Shown: piece after piece, positions 8,448-16,258 of the stretch
Position numbering within the stretch: the first letter of the stretch is position 1
Layout of the letters: every line of letters begins with the position of its first letter
NCBI RefSeq assembly: GCF_021391495.1
Contig: NZ_CP090063.1
Coordinates: 186,001 to 250,000, forward strand
Length of the DNA stretch: 64,000 nt
DNA from: Amycolatopsis acidiphila
GTDB lineage: Bacteria; Actinomycetota; Actinomycetes; Mycobacteriales; Pseudonocardiaceae
Direction of reading: 5' to 3'
Translations under genes and position numbers: made by a program
Notes under the pieces: generated by a model
The model's database searches: none
Told to the model about the DNA's origin: nothing
Seen by the model: only the letters and a program-made list of their open reading frames with translations

Positions 8448-8890
8448 GCACCGTGAAGAAGCTGGGCAAGGTCGCCGTGTTCCCGCTGTGGAAGCGGATT
8501 CGCTGGCGGATCGAGAACGTGGCCGACCAGCGGTACGTGCCGCAGCTGGACGACCTGCGCCGCCAGGTGGACGCGTTGCGCGGGGAGCTGCACGCGATCC
8601 GCGACGAGCTGCGTGGGCACACCGACCGGCGGGCCGACGAGCTCGACGGCCGGGTCCGGTGGCACGACGACGAGATCAACCGCCTGTCCGCGCACGTCGC
8701 GGGCATCGACAGCCGGGTCGCGACGCTGGAACGACCGGGCGGTGGCAACGCGCAGGCCGCGCCGGACCTGGAAGACGCGCGGGCCGAACACGCACGTATC
8801 CGGGCCCGCGTCTCTGCCGTGGCGCAGTACGAGGAGCGCCTGGCCCGGGTGGAAGAGGCGTTGACGAAGGATGGTCACCGCAGCAACTGA
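8444..8890 (+). CDS. Coiled-coil protein of the nonulosonic-acid operon
   Basis: I do not recognise a named family. The 148-residue protein starts with a basic, tryptophan-containing amphipathic segment (KKLGKVAVFPLWKRIRWR) that could lie on the membrane. Long heptad-like helices rich in Leu, Arg, Asp and Glu follow (about residues 28-100 and 110-145), predicting a coiled coil. It starts with GTG overlapping the stop of the GT29-like gene (GTGA), so it is translationally coupled and probably a scaffold or partner for the glycosyltransferase. Similar short coiled-coil genes occur beside surface-polysaccharide transferases. Confidence 0.65.
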   Translation: MSTVKKLGKVAVFPLWKRIRWRIENVADQRYVPQLDDLRRQVDALRGELHAIRDELRGHTDRRADELDGRVRWHDDEINRLSAHVAGIDSRVATLERPGGGNAQAAPDLEDARAEHARIRARVSAVAQYEERLARVEEALTKDGHRSN

Positions 8891-8929
8891 GGTCAGACCC
8901 GGCGCCCCCGGCCGTCCGGCGTTCGGTCG

Positions 8930-9378
8930 CGGGGCCTGGCCGGCGGCCTCCTGGCGGCGGTCCCGGTCGCCGTCACCTTGTTCCGGACCGGCCTGAACCA
9001 CGACATCCGGTTCGTGCTGGGATTTCTGCGCACCAGCGACATCGGCCCGGTCGGGGTCTTCGCGCACCGGCTGCTCCTCGCGCCGATGAGCCTCGTTCCG
9101 TCTGTGCCCTCTCGCCGAACTGGGACTTCCTGCAGCCGGAATGGGTGGCCGGGGTCTTCTCGACGCCCGCGGTCGCCGGCGCGCTCTGGCCGAAGAGACT
9201 GTGGGTGGCCGCGGTTCTCGGCGGACTGGGCCCCGCGCTCGCCGTCCTGGTGAAGTACACGACGGCGCCGACGGCTGGCGATCGGCGTGGTCCTGGTGGT
9301 CGACCGGCGGCGGGCGCTGTCGGCGACCGTCGCGGCGGTGCCGATCGGGCTCGCGCCGGCCCTGACACCTACAGGTAC
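8930..9378 (+). pseudogene. Remnant of a multi-spanning membrane (GT-C-like) protein
   Basis: Three consecutive segments read as hydrophobic protein in different frames: a frame from about 8935 (GLAGGLLAAVPVAVTLF, then FRTGLNHDIRFVLGF), a second from about 9112 (NWDFLQPEWVAGVF, then KRLWVAAVLGGLGPALAVL), and a third from 9275 (LAIGVVLVVDRRRALSA). The pattern is that of a decayed polytopic membrane enzyme with at least two frameshifts and a lost N-terminus. In M. tuberculosis the gene beside bpa (Rv3780) is Rv3779, a large membrane glycosyltransferase, so this may be its remnant. The tail runs into the end of bpa. Confidence 0.55.
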
Positions 9379-9923
9379 TGACCGGTGCCGCTGATTCCCG
9401 GAGCATGGCCTTCGGGGCGGCCGGAGGTGCCCGGCGGCAGGCCTCGGCGCATCTGCTCCAACTGCACGCGAGCGGCCATCTGCTGCGCGAACAGCGCTGT
9501 CTGGATGCCGTGGAAGAGCCCCTCCAGCCAGCCGACCAGCTGGGCCTGTGCGATCCGCAGCTCGGCGTCCGACGGGGTCGAGTCGTCGGTGAACGGCTGC
9601 ACCAGGCGTTCGAGCTCGCTCTGCAGCTCCGGCGCGAGCGCCTGCTCGAGCTCCCGGACCGACGTCTGGTGGATCTCGCGCAGCCGGTTGCGGCTAGCGT
9701 CGTCCAGCGGCGCGGCGCGGACCTCCTCGAGCAGCTGCTTGATCATCGTCCCGATGCGCATCACCTTGGCCGGCTCTTCGACGAGGTCACCGACGGATTC
9801 CTGGGACTCCTCGTCGCCCGCCGGCATCCGCGCCGTGCCCACCGGGGCACCGTCGGGGCCGACCACCAGCACGTGCTGCGCCTGCTCGTCCGACTGGGGA
9901 TTGAAGTTGTTGGGCTCCGTCAT
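9369..9923 (-). CDS. bpa: Bacterial proteasome activator Bpa (PafE)
   Basis: Bpa is an ATP-independent ring-shaped activator of the actinobacterial 20S proteasome (Rv3780). The protein ends in GQYL, the C-terminal motif that docks into the proteasome alpha ring and opens the gate. The central helical region (about residues 55-165 of 184) matches the four-helix bundle of the family. The ATG at 9923 (MTEPNN) is chosen because the residues before it are not family-like; an in-frame ATG lies 12 bases upstream. Its neighbours reproduce the mycobacterial order Rv3777-Rv3783. No prcBA genes are in the window. Confidence 0.93.
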   Translation of the reverse strand: MTEPNNFNPQSDEQAQHVLVVGPDGAPVGTARMPAGDEESQESVGDLVEEPAKVMRIGTMIKQLLEEVRAAPLDDASRNRLREIHQTSVRELEQALAPELQSELERLVQPFTDDSTPSDAELRIAQAQLVGWLEGLFHGIQTALFAQQMAARVQLEQMRRGLPPGTSGRPEGHAPGISGTGQYL

Positions 9924-10129
9924 GACTCCGTCCATGGGCTTCGGCGACGCTGGTGCGACGTTCCCGAGCCTAGTCCTTGCGCCGCGGCCGGGTGTCCCAC
10001 CCGAGGCCCGGACGGGCAAGCGCGACGCGGGAGCATGCCGCGAGAGGACCGATCGGGCACGGGGCGTCCCGCATACACATAGCCCAACCCCGGACGCGCA
10101 GCGAAATTACCCCTCCGTACGGTGTGCCC

Positions 10130-11329
10130 ATGGCGTTCGACGTCGCTCGAATTCGTGGGTTGTTCCCCGCGCTGGGTGACGGCTGGATCCACTTCGACGG
10201 CCCTGCCGGAATGCTGGTACCCGAACAGGTGGCCTCGGCCGTGTCGACGGCGATGCGTGCCCCGGTCTCCGGACCCGGTGGCGCGTTCCCGGCATCCCAG
10301 CGTGCGGAGAGCATAGTGACCGCTGCCCGGCGGGCGGTGGCCGACCTGGTCGGCACCGACCCGGCCGGTGTCGTGCTCGGTCCGAGCGCCGCCGTCCTGA
10401 TGCGCCGCTTGGTCGAGGCGGTGAGCGACCGCTGGCAGCTGGGCGACGAGGTCATCGTGTCGCGGCTCGACGAGCAGGCGAATCTGGTGCCGTGGCAGCG
10501 CGTGGCGAAGCGCATCGGTGCCATCGTGCGCTGGAGCGAGATCGACATCGAGACGTGCGAGCTGCCCGCGTGGCAGTACGAGAGCCTGATTTCCGCGCAC
10601 ACCAAGGCCGTCGCCATCACGGCCGCGTCCGGCTCGGTCGGCACCCGGCCCGACGTGCCGACGGTGGTCGAGTTCGCGAAGCGGGTCGGCGCCCTGGTCG
10701 TGGTCGACGCGACCTACGCCGCGCCGTTCGTCCCGCTCGACCTGCCGGAGCTGGGCGCGGACGTGATCGTGGTGTCCGCGCAGTCGTGGGGCGGGCCGGC
10801 CGTGGGCGCGCTCGCCTTCCGCGACCCGGAGATGATCGAGCGGCTGCCCTCGGCGTCGCTCGACCCGGACGTCCGGGGTCCGGCGCGGCTCGAACTCGGG
10901 CCGCACGCGTACCCGTTGCTGGCCGGGCTGATCGCGTCGATCGACTACCTCGCCGGCCTCGACGACGCGGCCACCGGCTCCCGGCGGGAGCGGCTGGTGA
11001 CCTCGCTCGGCTCGGCGAAGTCCTACCACGCCGGGCTTCTCGCGCAGCTGAGCTCGGAACTGCGCGCGCTGCCGCACGTGATGGTCATCGGCGACGCGAT
11101 GCGTCGCATTCCCGCGCTCGCCTTCACGGTGGCGGGCAAGAAGGCGCCGGAGATCGCGGACCACCTGGCCGAACAGGGCCTGTGCGCGTTCGCCGACGAC
11201 GGGACCAGCGGGGTGTTCGCGGCGCTCGGCGTGGGTGAGGTCGGTGGCGCGGTGCGCATCGGCCTGGCCCACTACTCGAACGTCTTCGAGGTCAACCAGC
11301 TGGTCCGCGTCCTCGAAGAACTCCGCTAG
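10130..11329 (+). CDS. Cysteine desulfurase-like class-V aminotransferase fold protein, PLP lysine absent
   Basis: This 399-residue fold-type I protein resembles SufS/CsdA-like proteins and sits where Rv3778c sits in M. tuberculosis. The PLP-phosphate side and the conserved aspartate (D193 in VVVDATYA) are present. However, the segment that normally reads S-G-H-K-x-x-GP appears as VSAQSWGGP (215-223), placing serine where the Schiff-base lysine should be. It may be catalytically altered or bind PLP non-covalently. It ends overlapping the convergent oxidoreductase gene by four bases. Confidence 0.8.
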   Translation: MAFDVARIRGLFPALGDGWIHFDGPAGMLVPEQVASAVSTAMRAPVSGPGGAFPASQRAESIVTAARRAVADLVGTDPAGVVLGPSAAVLMRRLVEAVSDRWQLGDEVIVSRLDEQANLVPWQRVAKRIGAIVRWSEIDIETCELPAWQYESLISAHTKAVAITAASGSVGTRPDVPTVVEFAKRVGALVVVDATYAAPFVPLDLPELGADVIVVSAQSWGGPAVGALAFRDPEMIERLPSASLDPDVRGPARLELGPHAYPLLAGLIASIDYLAGLDDAATGSRRERLVTSLGSAKSYHAGLLAQLSSELRALPHVMVIGDAMRRIPALAFTVAGKKAPEIADHLAEQGLCAFADDGTSGVFAALGVGEVGGAVRIGLAHYSNVFEVNQLVRVLEELR

Positions 11330-12303
11330 CCCTTCGCGGCCAGCAACACCTTCCCGAACACACCACCCTCGTCGAGCGCGCGGTGTGCGTTTCCGGCCTC
11401 GGCCATCGGGAGTATCTGACCGACCACGGGCTGGATCGAGCCGTCCTCCACCAGCGGCCACAGGTTCGCGCGCACTTCGGCGACGATCTCGCCCTTCTCC
11501 GCCACCGGCCGGGCCCGCAGCGTGGTGCCGGAGACGCTCGCGCGCTTGCCCATCAGCCTGCCGAGGTTGAACTCCGTCTTGGTGCCACCCTGCATGCCGA
11601 TGATCGCCAGTCGCCCGTTGCTCGCCAGCGCGTCGATGTTGCGGTCCAGATAGGACGCGCCCATGTTGTCGAGGATGACGTCGGCGCCGCCGGTCTCCTT
11701 CTTCAGCACCTCGACGAAGTCCTGCTCGCGGTAGTTGATGGTGATGTCGGCGCCGAGCTGGCGGCAGCGCTCCAGGCGCTCCGGGGACCCCGCCGTCACC
11801 GCGACAGTCGCGCCGAGGGCCTTGCCGACCTGGATCGCGTGGGTGCCGATGCCGCCGGCGCCGCCGTGTACCAGCAGCACCTCGCCCTCGGTGAGCCGGG
11901 CGATCATGACCACGTTCGACCAGACCGTGCACGCGACCTCGGGCAGCGCCGCGGCCGTCACGAGGCCGAACTCGGCGGGCACGGGCAGCAGCTGCACGGC
12001 CGGCACGACGACCTTCTCGGCGTACCCGCCGCCCGCCAGCAGCGCGCACACCTCGTCGCCGACCTGCCAGCCCTCGACGCCCTCGCCCAGGGCCGCGATC
12101 GTGCCGGAGCATTCGAGGCCGAGGATGTCGCTCGCGCCGGGCGGCGGCGGGTAGTGGCCCTGGCGTTGCAGCAGGTCGGCCCGGTTCACCGCACTCGCGG
12201 CGACCTCGACGAGCACCTCGCCCTGGCCGGGTTCGGGATCCGGGACCTCCGTCCACTCCAGGACTTCGGGGCCGCCGGGTTCACGAAAGGTGATCGCACG
12301 CAT
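11326..12303 (-). CDS. NAD(P)H quinone oxidoreductase (zinc-independent MDR family)
   Basis: This 325-residue medium-chain dehydrogenase/reductase of the quinone oxidoreductase (PIG3-like) group matches the position of Rv3777. The nucleotide-binding loop HGGAGGIG is at residues 146-153 and an N-terminal GroES-like domain (1-120) precedes it. Zinc-ligand cysteines of alcohol dehydrogenases are missing, as expected for quinone reductases. The start MRAITFREPGG is a typical N-terminus; the further-upstream in-frame start adds 35 unrelated residues. It probably reduces quinones or small enones with NADPH in the cytosol. Confidence 0.87.
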   Translation of the reverse strand: MRAITFREPGGPEVLEWTEVPDPEPGQGEVLVEVAASAVNRADLLQRQGHYPPPPGASDILGLECSGTIAALGEGVEGWQVGDEVCALLAGGGYAEKVVVPAVQLLPVPAEFGLVTAAALPEVACTVWSNVVMIARLTEGEVLLVHGGAGGIGTHAIQVGKALGATVAVTAGSPERLERCRQLGADITINYREQDFVEVLKKETGGADVILDNMGASYLDRNIDALASNGRLAIIGMQGGTKTEFNLGRLMGKRASVSGTTLRARPVAEKGEIVAEVRANLWPLVEDGSIQPVVGQILPMAEAGNAHRALDEGGVFGKVLLAAKG

Positions 12304-12335
12304 ACGCCCGACCCTATCGCGGGAGCGGGTGGGAT

Positions 12336-13256
12336 TCAGCCCAGATCGCGGGCGCCGAAGGTGTCGCAGCGCGCCGGGTCGCCCGTGGAGAAGCCGGTGT
12401 TGAACCACTTCTCGCGCTGGGCGGAGGTGCCGTGGGTGAACTGTGAGGTGTCGATCCGCCCGTTGCCGAGGTTCTGCTGGATGTAGTCGTCGCCGATGCG
12501 GGACGCGGTGTCGAGCGCGCGTTGCACGTCGTCCTGCGTCACGTCGGTGATCAGGGGCCTGCCGCTCGACGAAGGTGTGGTGGTGGCGTGCTTGCCCCAG
12601 ACCCCGGCGTAGCAGTCGGCCTGCAGTTCGAGGCGCACCGAGCCGGAGGTCGGTCCGCTGCCGCTGCTGACGCGGTCGGAGGTGCCGAGGAGGTCCTGCA
12701 CGTGGTGGCCGTACTCGTGTGCCAGCACGTACGCCTCGGGGAAGGGGCCGCCTTCGGCGCCGAAGCGGGTTTGCAGCTCCTGGAAGAAGGAGAGGTCGAT
12801 GTAGACCTCGGAGTCGGCCGGGCAGTAGAACGGCCCGGTGTCGGAGGTGGCGCTACCGCAGCCGGTGCGAACGCTGCCGTTGAAGAAGTTCGTGGTGGCC
12901 TTGCGGTAGGTCCGGCCGGAGCGGGCGAACTGGTCGGTCCAGTAGTCCTGGATCGAGTTGATCATCGCGACGACGGCGCAGTCGTGGTTGCGGTTGGCGT
13001 CCGCGCCGGTGTGGCACTCCTGGGAGAGGCTGCCGGCGCTGACCTGCTGGCCGGAGCCGAGCTGGCCGAGCCCCACGTCGCTGCTGCCCGTGGTGCCCAC
13101 GCCGCCGAGCTGGCTGAGCACGAAGTAGATGAGCACGCCCACCACGCCGAGCCCACCGCCACCGAGCGCCACCCGGGGACCTACGCCTCCGCCACCGCCG
13201 CCCCGGAGGTCGGAAACCTCGGAAGTGTCGAGCCCGGCGTCGTCATCGAACCTCAT
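12336..13256 (-). CDS. Neutral zinc metallopeptidase, YpfJ family, membrane-anchored
   Basis: The 306-residue protein has a glycine-rich N-terminus, one membrane anchor (about residues 30-50) and an extracytoplasmic domain with the zinc motif HEYGH at 180-184 followed by the conserved LQADCYAGVW segment holding a further ligand. These are marks of the YpfJ/putative neutral zinc peptidase family. Cysteines in the exported domain may form disulfides. Its substrate is unknown. A strong hairpin with a T-tract reading on this strand lies only about 18 bases before the start codon, which is unusual. Confidence 0.88.
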   Translation of the reverse strand: MRFDDDAGLDTSEVSDLRGGGGGGVGPRVALGGGGLGVVGVLIYFVLSQLGGVGTTGSSDVGLGQLGSGQQVSAGSLSQECHTGADANRNHDCAVVAMINSIQDYWTDQFARSGRTYRKATTNFFNGSVRTGCGSATSDTGPFYCPADSEVYIDLSFFQELQTRFGAEGGPFPEAYVLAHEYGHHVQDLLGTSDRVSSGSGPTSGSVRLELQADCYAGVWGKHATTTPSSSGRPLITDVTQDDVQRALDTASRIGDDYIQQNLGNGRIDTSQFTHGTSAQREKWFNTGFSTGDPARCDTFGARDLG

Positions 13257-13274
13257 GGTTCCGGAAGCCTAGCC

Positions 13275-13313
13275 AAAAAGGCCCGGGTGCGGCGCCTTGA
13301 GGCCGCACCCGGG
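13275..13313 (-). terminator. Intrinsic-type terminator just upstream of the zinc peptidase gene
   Basis: Perfect 12-base arms CCCGGGTGCGGC (13282-13293) and GCCGCACCCGGG (13302-13313) flank an 8-base loop. Five A residues at 13275-13279 give a T-tract on the minus strand. It could stop a minus-strand transcript from the upstream gap or attenuate the peptidase gene. Confidence 0.65.
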
Positions 13314-13731
13314 GTTGTACCGAGGTTGTCACTGTTGGGGCGGTTGGCTGCCTCTCAGGCCGGCGAGTTTCGCTCTGCCGGTGCTCACGCAGAGGTGGCA
13401 CCGATGCAGGCCAGATCCTCGCCGTGATGCGCGAGAGGTAGATCGAGCGCATGGCGTTGACACCCGTGCTGCTCACGTCGCGACCGAGCTGAGGTTCACC
13501 AAATCCCGGTCGTGGGTCCACAGCCGGCAGTCAACCGCGGGGAATCAATCGTCATTGAACCACCTGACCTTCCCCGGCGGCGGGTCCCGCGCGGTGCACC
13601 CGGTAGTGCGCCGGTTGCCGCGGAGCTCGTCCTCCGATGCTCTCCAGCATGCGCCTTTCGGGCGCCGGTCTCAACCGTTCCGTTATCCCACTTCCGGGGA
13701 TAATCGCCATTCACCGCTATCGTTCCCGGGC
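13314..13731. other. Gap without a convincing gene
   Basis: This stretch separates the zinc peptidase from the divergent marR gene and must hold their promoters. A short minus-strand frame at about 13465-13250 (beginning MRSIYLSRITARIW) runs through the terminator hairpin and looks non-genic. I see no tRNA, repeat or clear -35/-10 pair. Confidence 0.5.
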
Positions 13732-14196
13732 ATGGGTGATGTGCGCTGGCTGACGCCGCCGGAGCAGAGCGCGTGGCGGGCGTACGTCGTGACCTGGCTG
13801 CGGTTGCGTCAGCGCCTGCACCGCGAGCTGACCGACGCGCACGACGTGTCACTGACCGACTACGAGGTGCTCGTGGTGCTCGACGTCCAGGACGGTGGCC
13901 GGATGCGGATGTCGGACCTGGCGCACGAGCTGGGTTCGACGAAGAGCCGGCTGTCGCACCAGGTGGGCCGCATGGAGGCCGAGGGTCTCGTGCGCCGCGT
14001 CCCCGACCCCGACGACAAGCGAGGGGTCATCGCGGAACTGACACAGGCCGGCAACGCCCTCCTGACCGATGCGGCGCCCACCCATGTCCACGGAGTCCGG
14101 CGGCACCTGATCGATCTGCTGACGCCCGAGGAGCAACTGGTGATGAGCGCGGCCTTCACGCGGGTGCTCGAACACCTGAAGGACCTGCCGGACTGA
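13732..14196 (+). CDS. MarR-family transcriptional regulator
   Basis: This 154-residue winged-helix regulator has the MarR layout: N-terminal dimerisation helix, the recognition helix segment MSDLAHELGSTKSRLSHQVGRM (about residues 60-82) and the wing with the family signature DPDDKRG (about 93-99). Such proteins repress drug-efflux or stress genes and respond to small phenolic ligands. The ATG at 13732 gives a standard N-terminus (WLTPPEQSAWRAYV). No divergent target is adjacent except the zinc peptidase 475 bases away, so it may be autoregulatory. Confidence 0.9.
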   Translation: MGDVRWLTPPEQSAWRAYVVTWLRLRQRLHRELTDAHDVSLTDYEVLVVLDVQDGGRMRMSDLAHELGSTKSRLSHQVGRMEAEGLVRRVPDPDDKRGVIAELTQAGNALLTDAAPTHVHGVRRHLIDLLTPEEQLVMSAAFTRVLEHLKDLPD

Positions 14197-14216
14197 GGAG
14201 CTACCCTGCACCTACG

Positions 14217-14301
14217 GGAAGCGTGGCAGAGCGGCCGAATGCACTCGCCTTGAAAGCGAGCGTGGGGCAACCCACCGGGGGTTCAAATCCCTCCGCTTCC
14301 G
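14217..14301 (+). tRNA. tRNA-Ser (TGA)
   Basis: The 85-base gene has a 7-bp acceptor stem GGAAGCG/CGCTTCC, an anticodon stem CTCGC/GCGAG with loop CTTGAAA (anticodon TGA), a long class-II variable arm (GTGGGGCAACCCAC) and a T-loop TTCAAAT. The discriminator is G and no CCA is encoded. Mobile-element debris lies just downstream, a common situation at tRNA genes. Confidence 0.95.
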
Positions 14302-14543
14302 CTCGCTTGAGCAGGGATTTTGCCGGGCGGTGCCATTGCTGGCGTCACCCGGCGAAGGCCCAGGGTTGCAGTTGACCCCTGTGGCGGGACCGTCGGGACG
14401 GGAACGGGGGTCGTCCTGTGGCAGCACTCCGCCGGGTTCGTGACACCTTCGCCATCGTGGCAGTCACGTGGGTCTGCGGCTTCGTCGCGACATTCCTTGA
14501 CACCTTCGGAGATCTGCTTGGGTGCGCCGAGTTCGCAGCCATT

Positions 14544-15552
14544 GAGGTGATCTCATCAAGTTGTGGTGTTGGACGCCGAAAAAGCGTAGGCAAGGCTATG
14601 CGGGCGGGTTGCAGGACGCTGAGCTGAGCCCTGGGAAGACGGGCGGGGAGCCCCTGGTAAGACTGGATTTGCGAAGATCAAGTCCGGACCAGGAAGCTCC
14701 CCGTGATCACCTATCATGCCATCCTCGACGTGCCCGGTGAACTGGCTCAGTACCTGGGCAGACTGCTGCATGCCGAGCGCCGCCGACGTGGCACCCGCAA
14801 GACGACCCGCGCGTTGAGCTGCTTCGCCCAGGCGGTGCTGGGCCTGCGCTGGTTCCGTCACCACGTCGATGTCACCGCACTGGCCCGTGATCACGGGATC
14901 TCGCGCGCCACCGGCTACCGGTACCTGGACGAGGTCATTACCGTCCTCGCCGATCAGGCGCCGGATCTGCACGACGCATTGCGGAAAGCCAAAGACGACG
15001 GCATGACCCACCTGATCTTGGACGGCAAGGTCTTCTCCGCCGACCGTTCTGGCGAGCAGGCCACCAGCGTGAAAGGGAAGCAGATCGACGCGTGGTACTC
15101 GGGAAAAGCTCACCAGCACGGTGGCAACGTTCAAGCGCTCTCGGCGCCGACCGGGTTTCCGTGGTGGGTCAGTGACGTCGAGCCCGGCTCGGTCCACGAT
15201 CTGACCGCAGCCCGGCAGCACGTGCTGGGCGCCTTGTACTGGGCGGCATCGCAACTGGATCTGCCGACGCTGGCCGATGGCGGCTACACCGGCGCCGGCA
15301 TCGGAGTGTTCACCCCGATCCGGCAACCCGCCGAGGGCCACGTCCTTGACATCGACAACCGTACCTACAACGCGCTGCTCCGGGGCCTGCGATGTTTGGG
15401 CGAACGCGGCTTCGCTCTGCTCACCGGACGCTGGCGAACGCTGAGCCACATCACCGCGAGCCCACGCAAGATCGGTGACATCGTCAAAGCCTCGCTCGTG
15501 CTCACCCATTACGAGCACGGCAAGATCACGTGAAAGTCGCTGAGATCACCTC
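14544..15552. mobile_element. IS5-family insertion sequence (ISL2-like), complete
   Basis: The 1,009-bp element is bounded by perfect 12-bp terminal inverted repeats GAGGTGATCTCA (14544-14555) and TGAGATCACCTC (15541-15552). It is flanked by a 3-bp ATT direct repeat (14541-14543 and 15553-15555), the expected target duplication. It holds one intact transposase gene, so it may still be mobile. Confidence 0.88.
14703..15533 (+). CDS. IS5-family transposase (DDE_Tnp_4 type)
   Basis: The 276-residue transposase begins with an HTH region (about residues 30-80, with VTALARDHGISRATGYRYL) followed by an RNase-H-like DDE domain. Candidate catalytic residues are D107 (LILDGKVF), D192 (LADGGYTGAG) and E234 (CLGERGFALLTGRW), in the IS5 order. 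The GTG start at 14703 follows AGGAAG. The frame is intact from near the left inverted repeat to 7 bases before the right one, which indicates a full-length enzyme. Confidence 0.9.
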   Translation: MITYHAILDVPGELAQYLGRLLHAERRRRGTRKTTRALSCFAQAVLGLRWFRHHVDVTALARDHGISRATGYRYLDEVITVLADQAPDLHDALRKAKDDGMTHLILDGKVFSADRSGEQATSVKGKQIDAWYSGKAHQHGGNVQALSAPTGFPWWVSDVEPGSVHDLTAARQHVLGALYWAASQLDLPTLADGGYTGAGIGVFTPIRQPAEGHVLDIDNRTYNALLRGLRCLGERGFALLTGRWRTLSHITASPRKIGDIVKASLVLTHYEHGKIT

Positions 15553-15758
15553 ATTGAGACCGTTGTCTTTCTTGCGGTAGGCGGAATCGCTCTCGTTTGG
15601 TCGCGTTTCCGCAACCATCGGCGCGAGCGGAGATTGGCGCGGTTGCGCGAAGAGAATCGGCAATTCGACAACCCGGCCTCGCCCTAACCAGCGCTTTAGC
15701 AAGGGTGTCGACCACAACCCCGGCCTGTTGCTTCCAGGCCGCGGCGTGGCCGTGCGAA

Positions 15759-16068
15759 TCAAACGGCTACCGGCTGCCCTGCTGAGCCGTCGTCACCGTC
15801 GTCTTCGTCCGACCAGAGCAGCCCGCCGATTTGGTCGGTAATCGAGGTCATCAGCTCGGTTGTCATGTGCTGGTATCGCTGCGTCATTCCGACGTGGCTC
15901 CAGCCCATCACTTCCCTGACGGCCCGCCGCGCTGACGAATCCCCACCCTTCGTCCTGCCAGAGGTTCGCTGCGGCTTCGTGCTCCCGCATTTGGTCAGCC
16001 TGATGATCCTTCAGCGCGGTCACAATCGGTTCTGGCATTGCGACCGTGCGCCGTCCGGCCCGGGACAC
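15759..16068 (-). pseudogene. Tyrosine recombinase (phage/ICE integrase) C-terminal remnant
   Basis: One frame from 16068 reads GRRTVAMPEPIVTALKDHQ and then AANLWQDEGWGF, which is the inter-motif region of actinobacterial integrases. After a frameshift/deletion near 15925 the other frame reads VREVMGWSHVGMTQRYQHM, the motif containing the catalytic tyrosine, and ends at the TGA at 15761-15759. The N-terminal DNA-binding domains are missing. It is a dead integrase next to the tRNA-Ser gene. Confidence 0.75.
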
Positions 16069-16222
16069 CGAAGCGGTTCTCGCGCGGTATGCGCCGGTGG
16101 ACGCCTACGAGTTCGCCGACACCGATGCGCCCCTCGGCGACGGCCTGCACCCCACCTTGCTCCTGGCCCCGGGTGCCGTCCAGTCGACGGTCACCGCCGC
16201 TGCGCACCACTGCGACCTCTGA
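16046..16222 (+). pseudogene. C-terminal fragment of an unrecognised protein
   Basis: An open frame of about 58 codons with actinobacterial-looking residues (for example VDAYEFADTDAPLGDG, then LHPTLLLAPGAV) ends at TGA 16220-16222. It has no plausible N-terminus and abuts the integrase remnant. I read it as a truncated gene tail left by deletion, but it could be fortuitous. Confidence 0.3.
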
Positions 16223-16258
16223 GCACGGCTGCATCCGGCGCCTCAGGCTTGAGCGCCC

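Larger units (their letters stand above)
14418..15687 (+). pseudogene. Small two-segment membrane protein gene split by an IS element
   Basis: If the insertion sequence at 14544-15552 and one ATT copy are removed, the flanks join in frame to an 85-residue protein. The left part (14418-14543) encodes a membrane segment (FAIVAVTWVCGFVATF). The right part (from 15556) continues ETVVFLAVGGIALVW and a charged tail ending NPASP, with TAA at 15685-15687. The GTG start at 14418 has a GGGGG about 8 bases upstream. The function is unknown, with two predicted membrane helices. The seamless rejoining shows the gene was intact before a probably recent insertion. Confidence 0.75.

Noticed and set aside
10492..11238. 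Alternative plus-strand frame within the aminotransferase-like gene
   Set aside because: It is Arg/Gly/Ala-rich and embedded in a gene with clear family sequence.
13243..13521. 92-codon minus-strand frame in the gap upstream of the zinc peptidase
   Set aside because: It runs through a perfect terminator stem and has no recognisable protein pattern.
14302..14417. Hairpin-like GCCGGG/CCCGGC after tRNA-Ser
   Set aside because: Inner mismatches and no T-tract make a terminator call unsafe.
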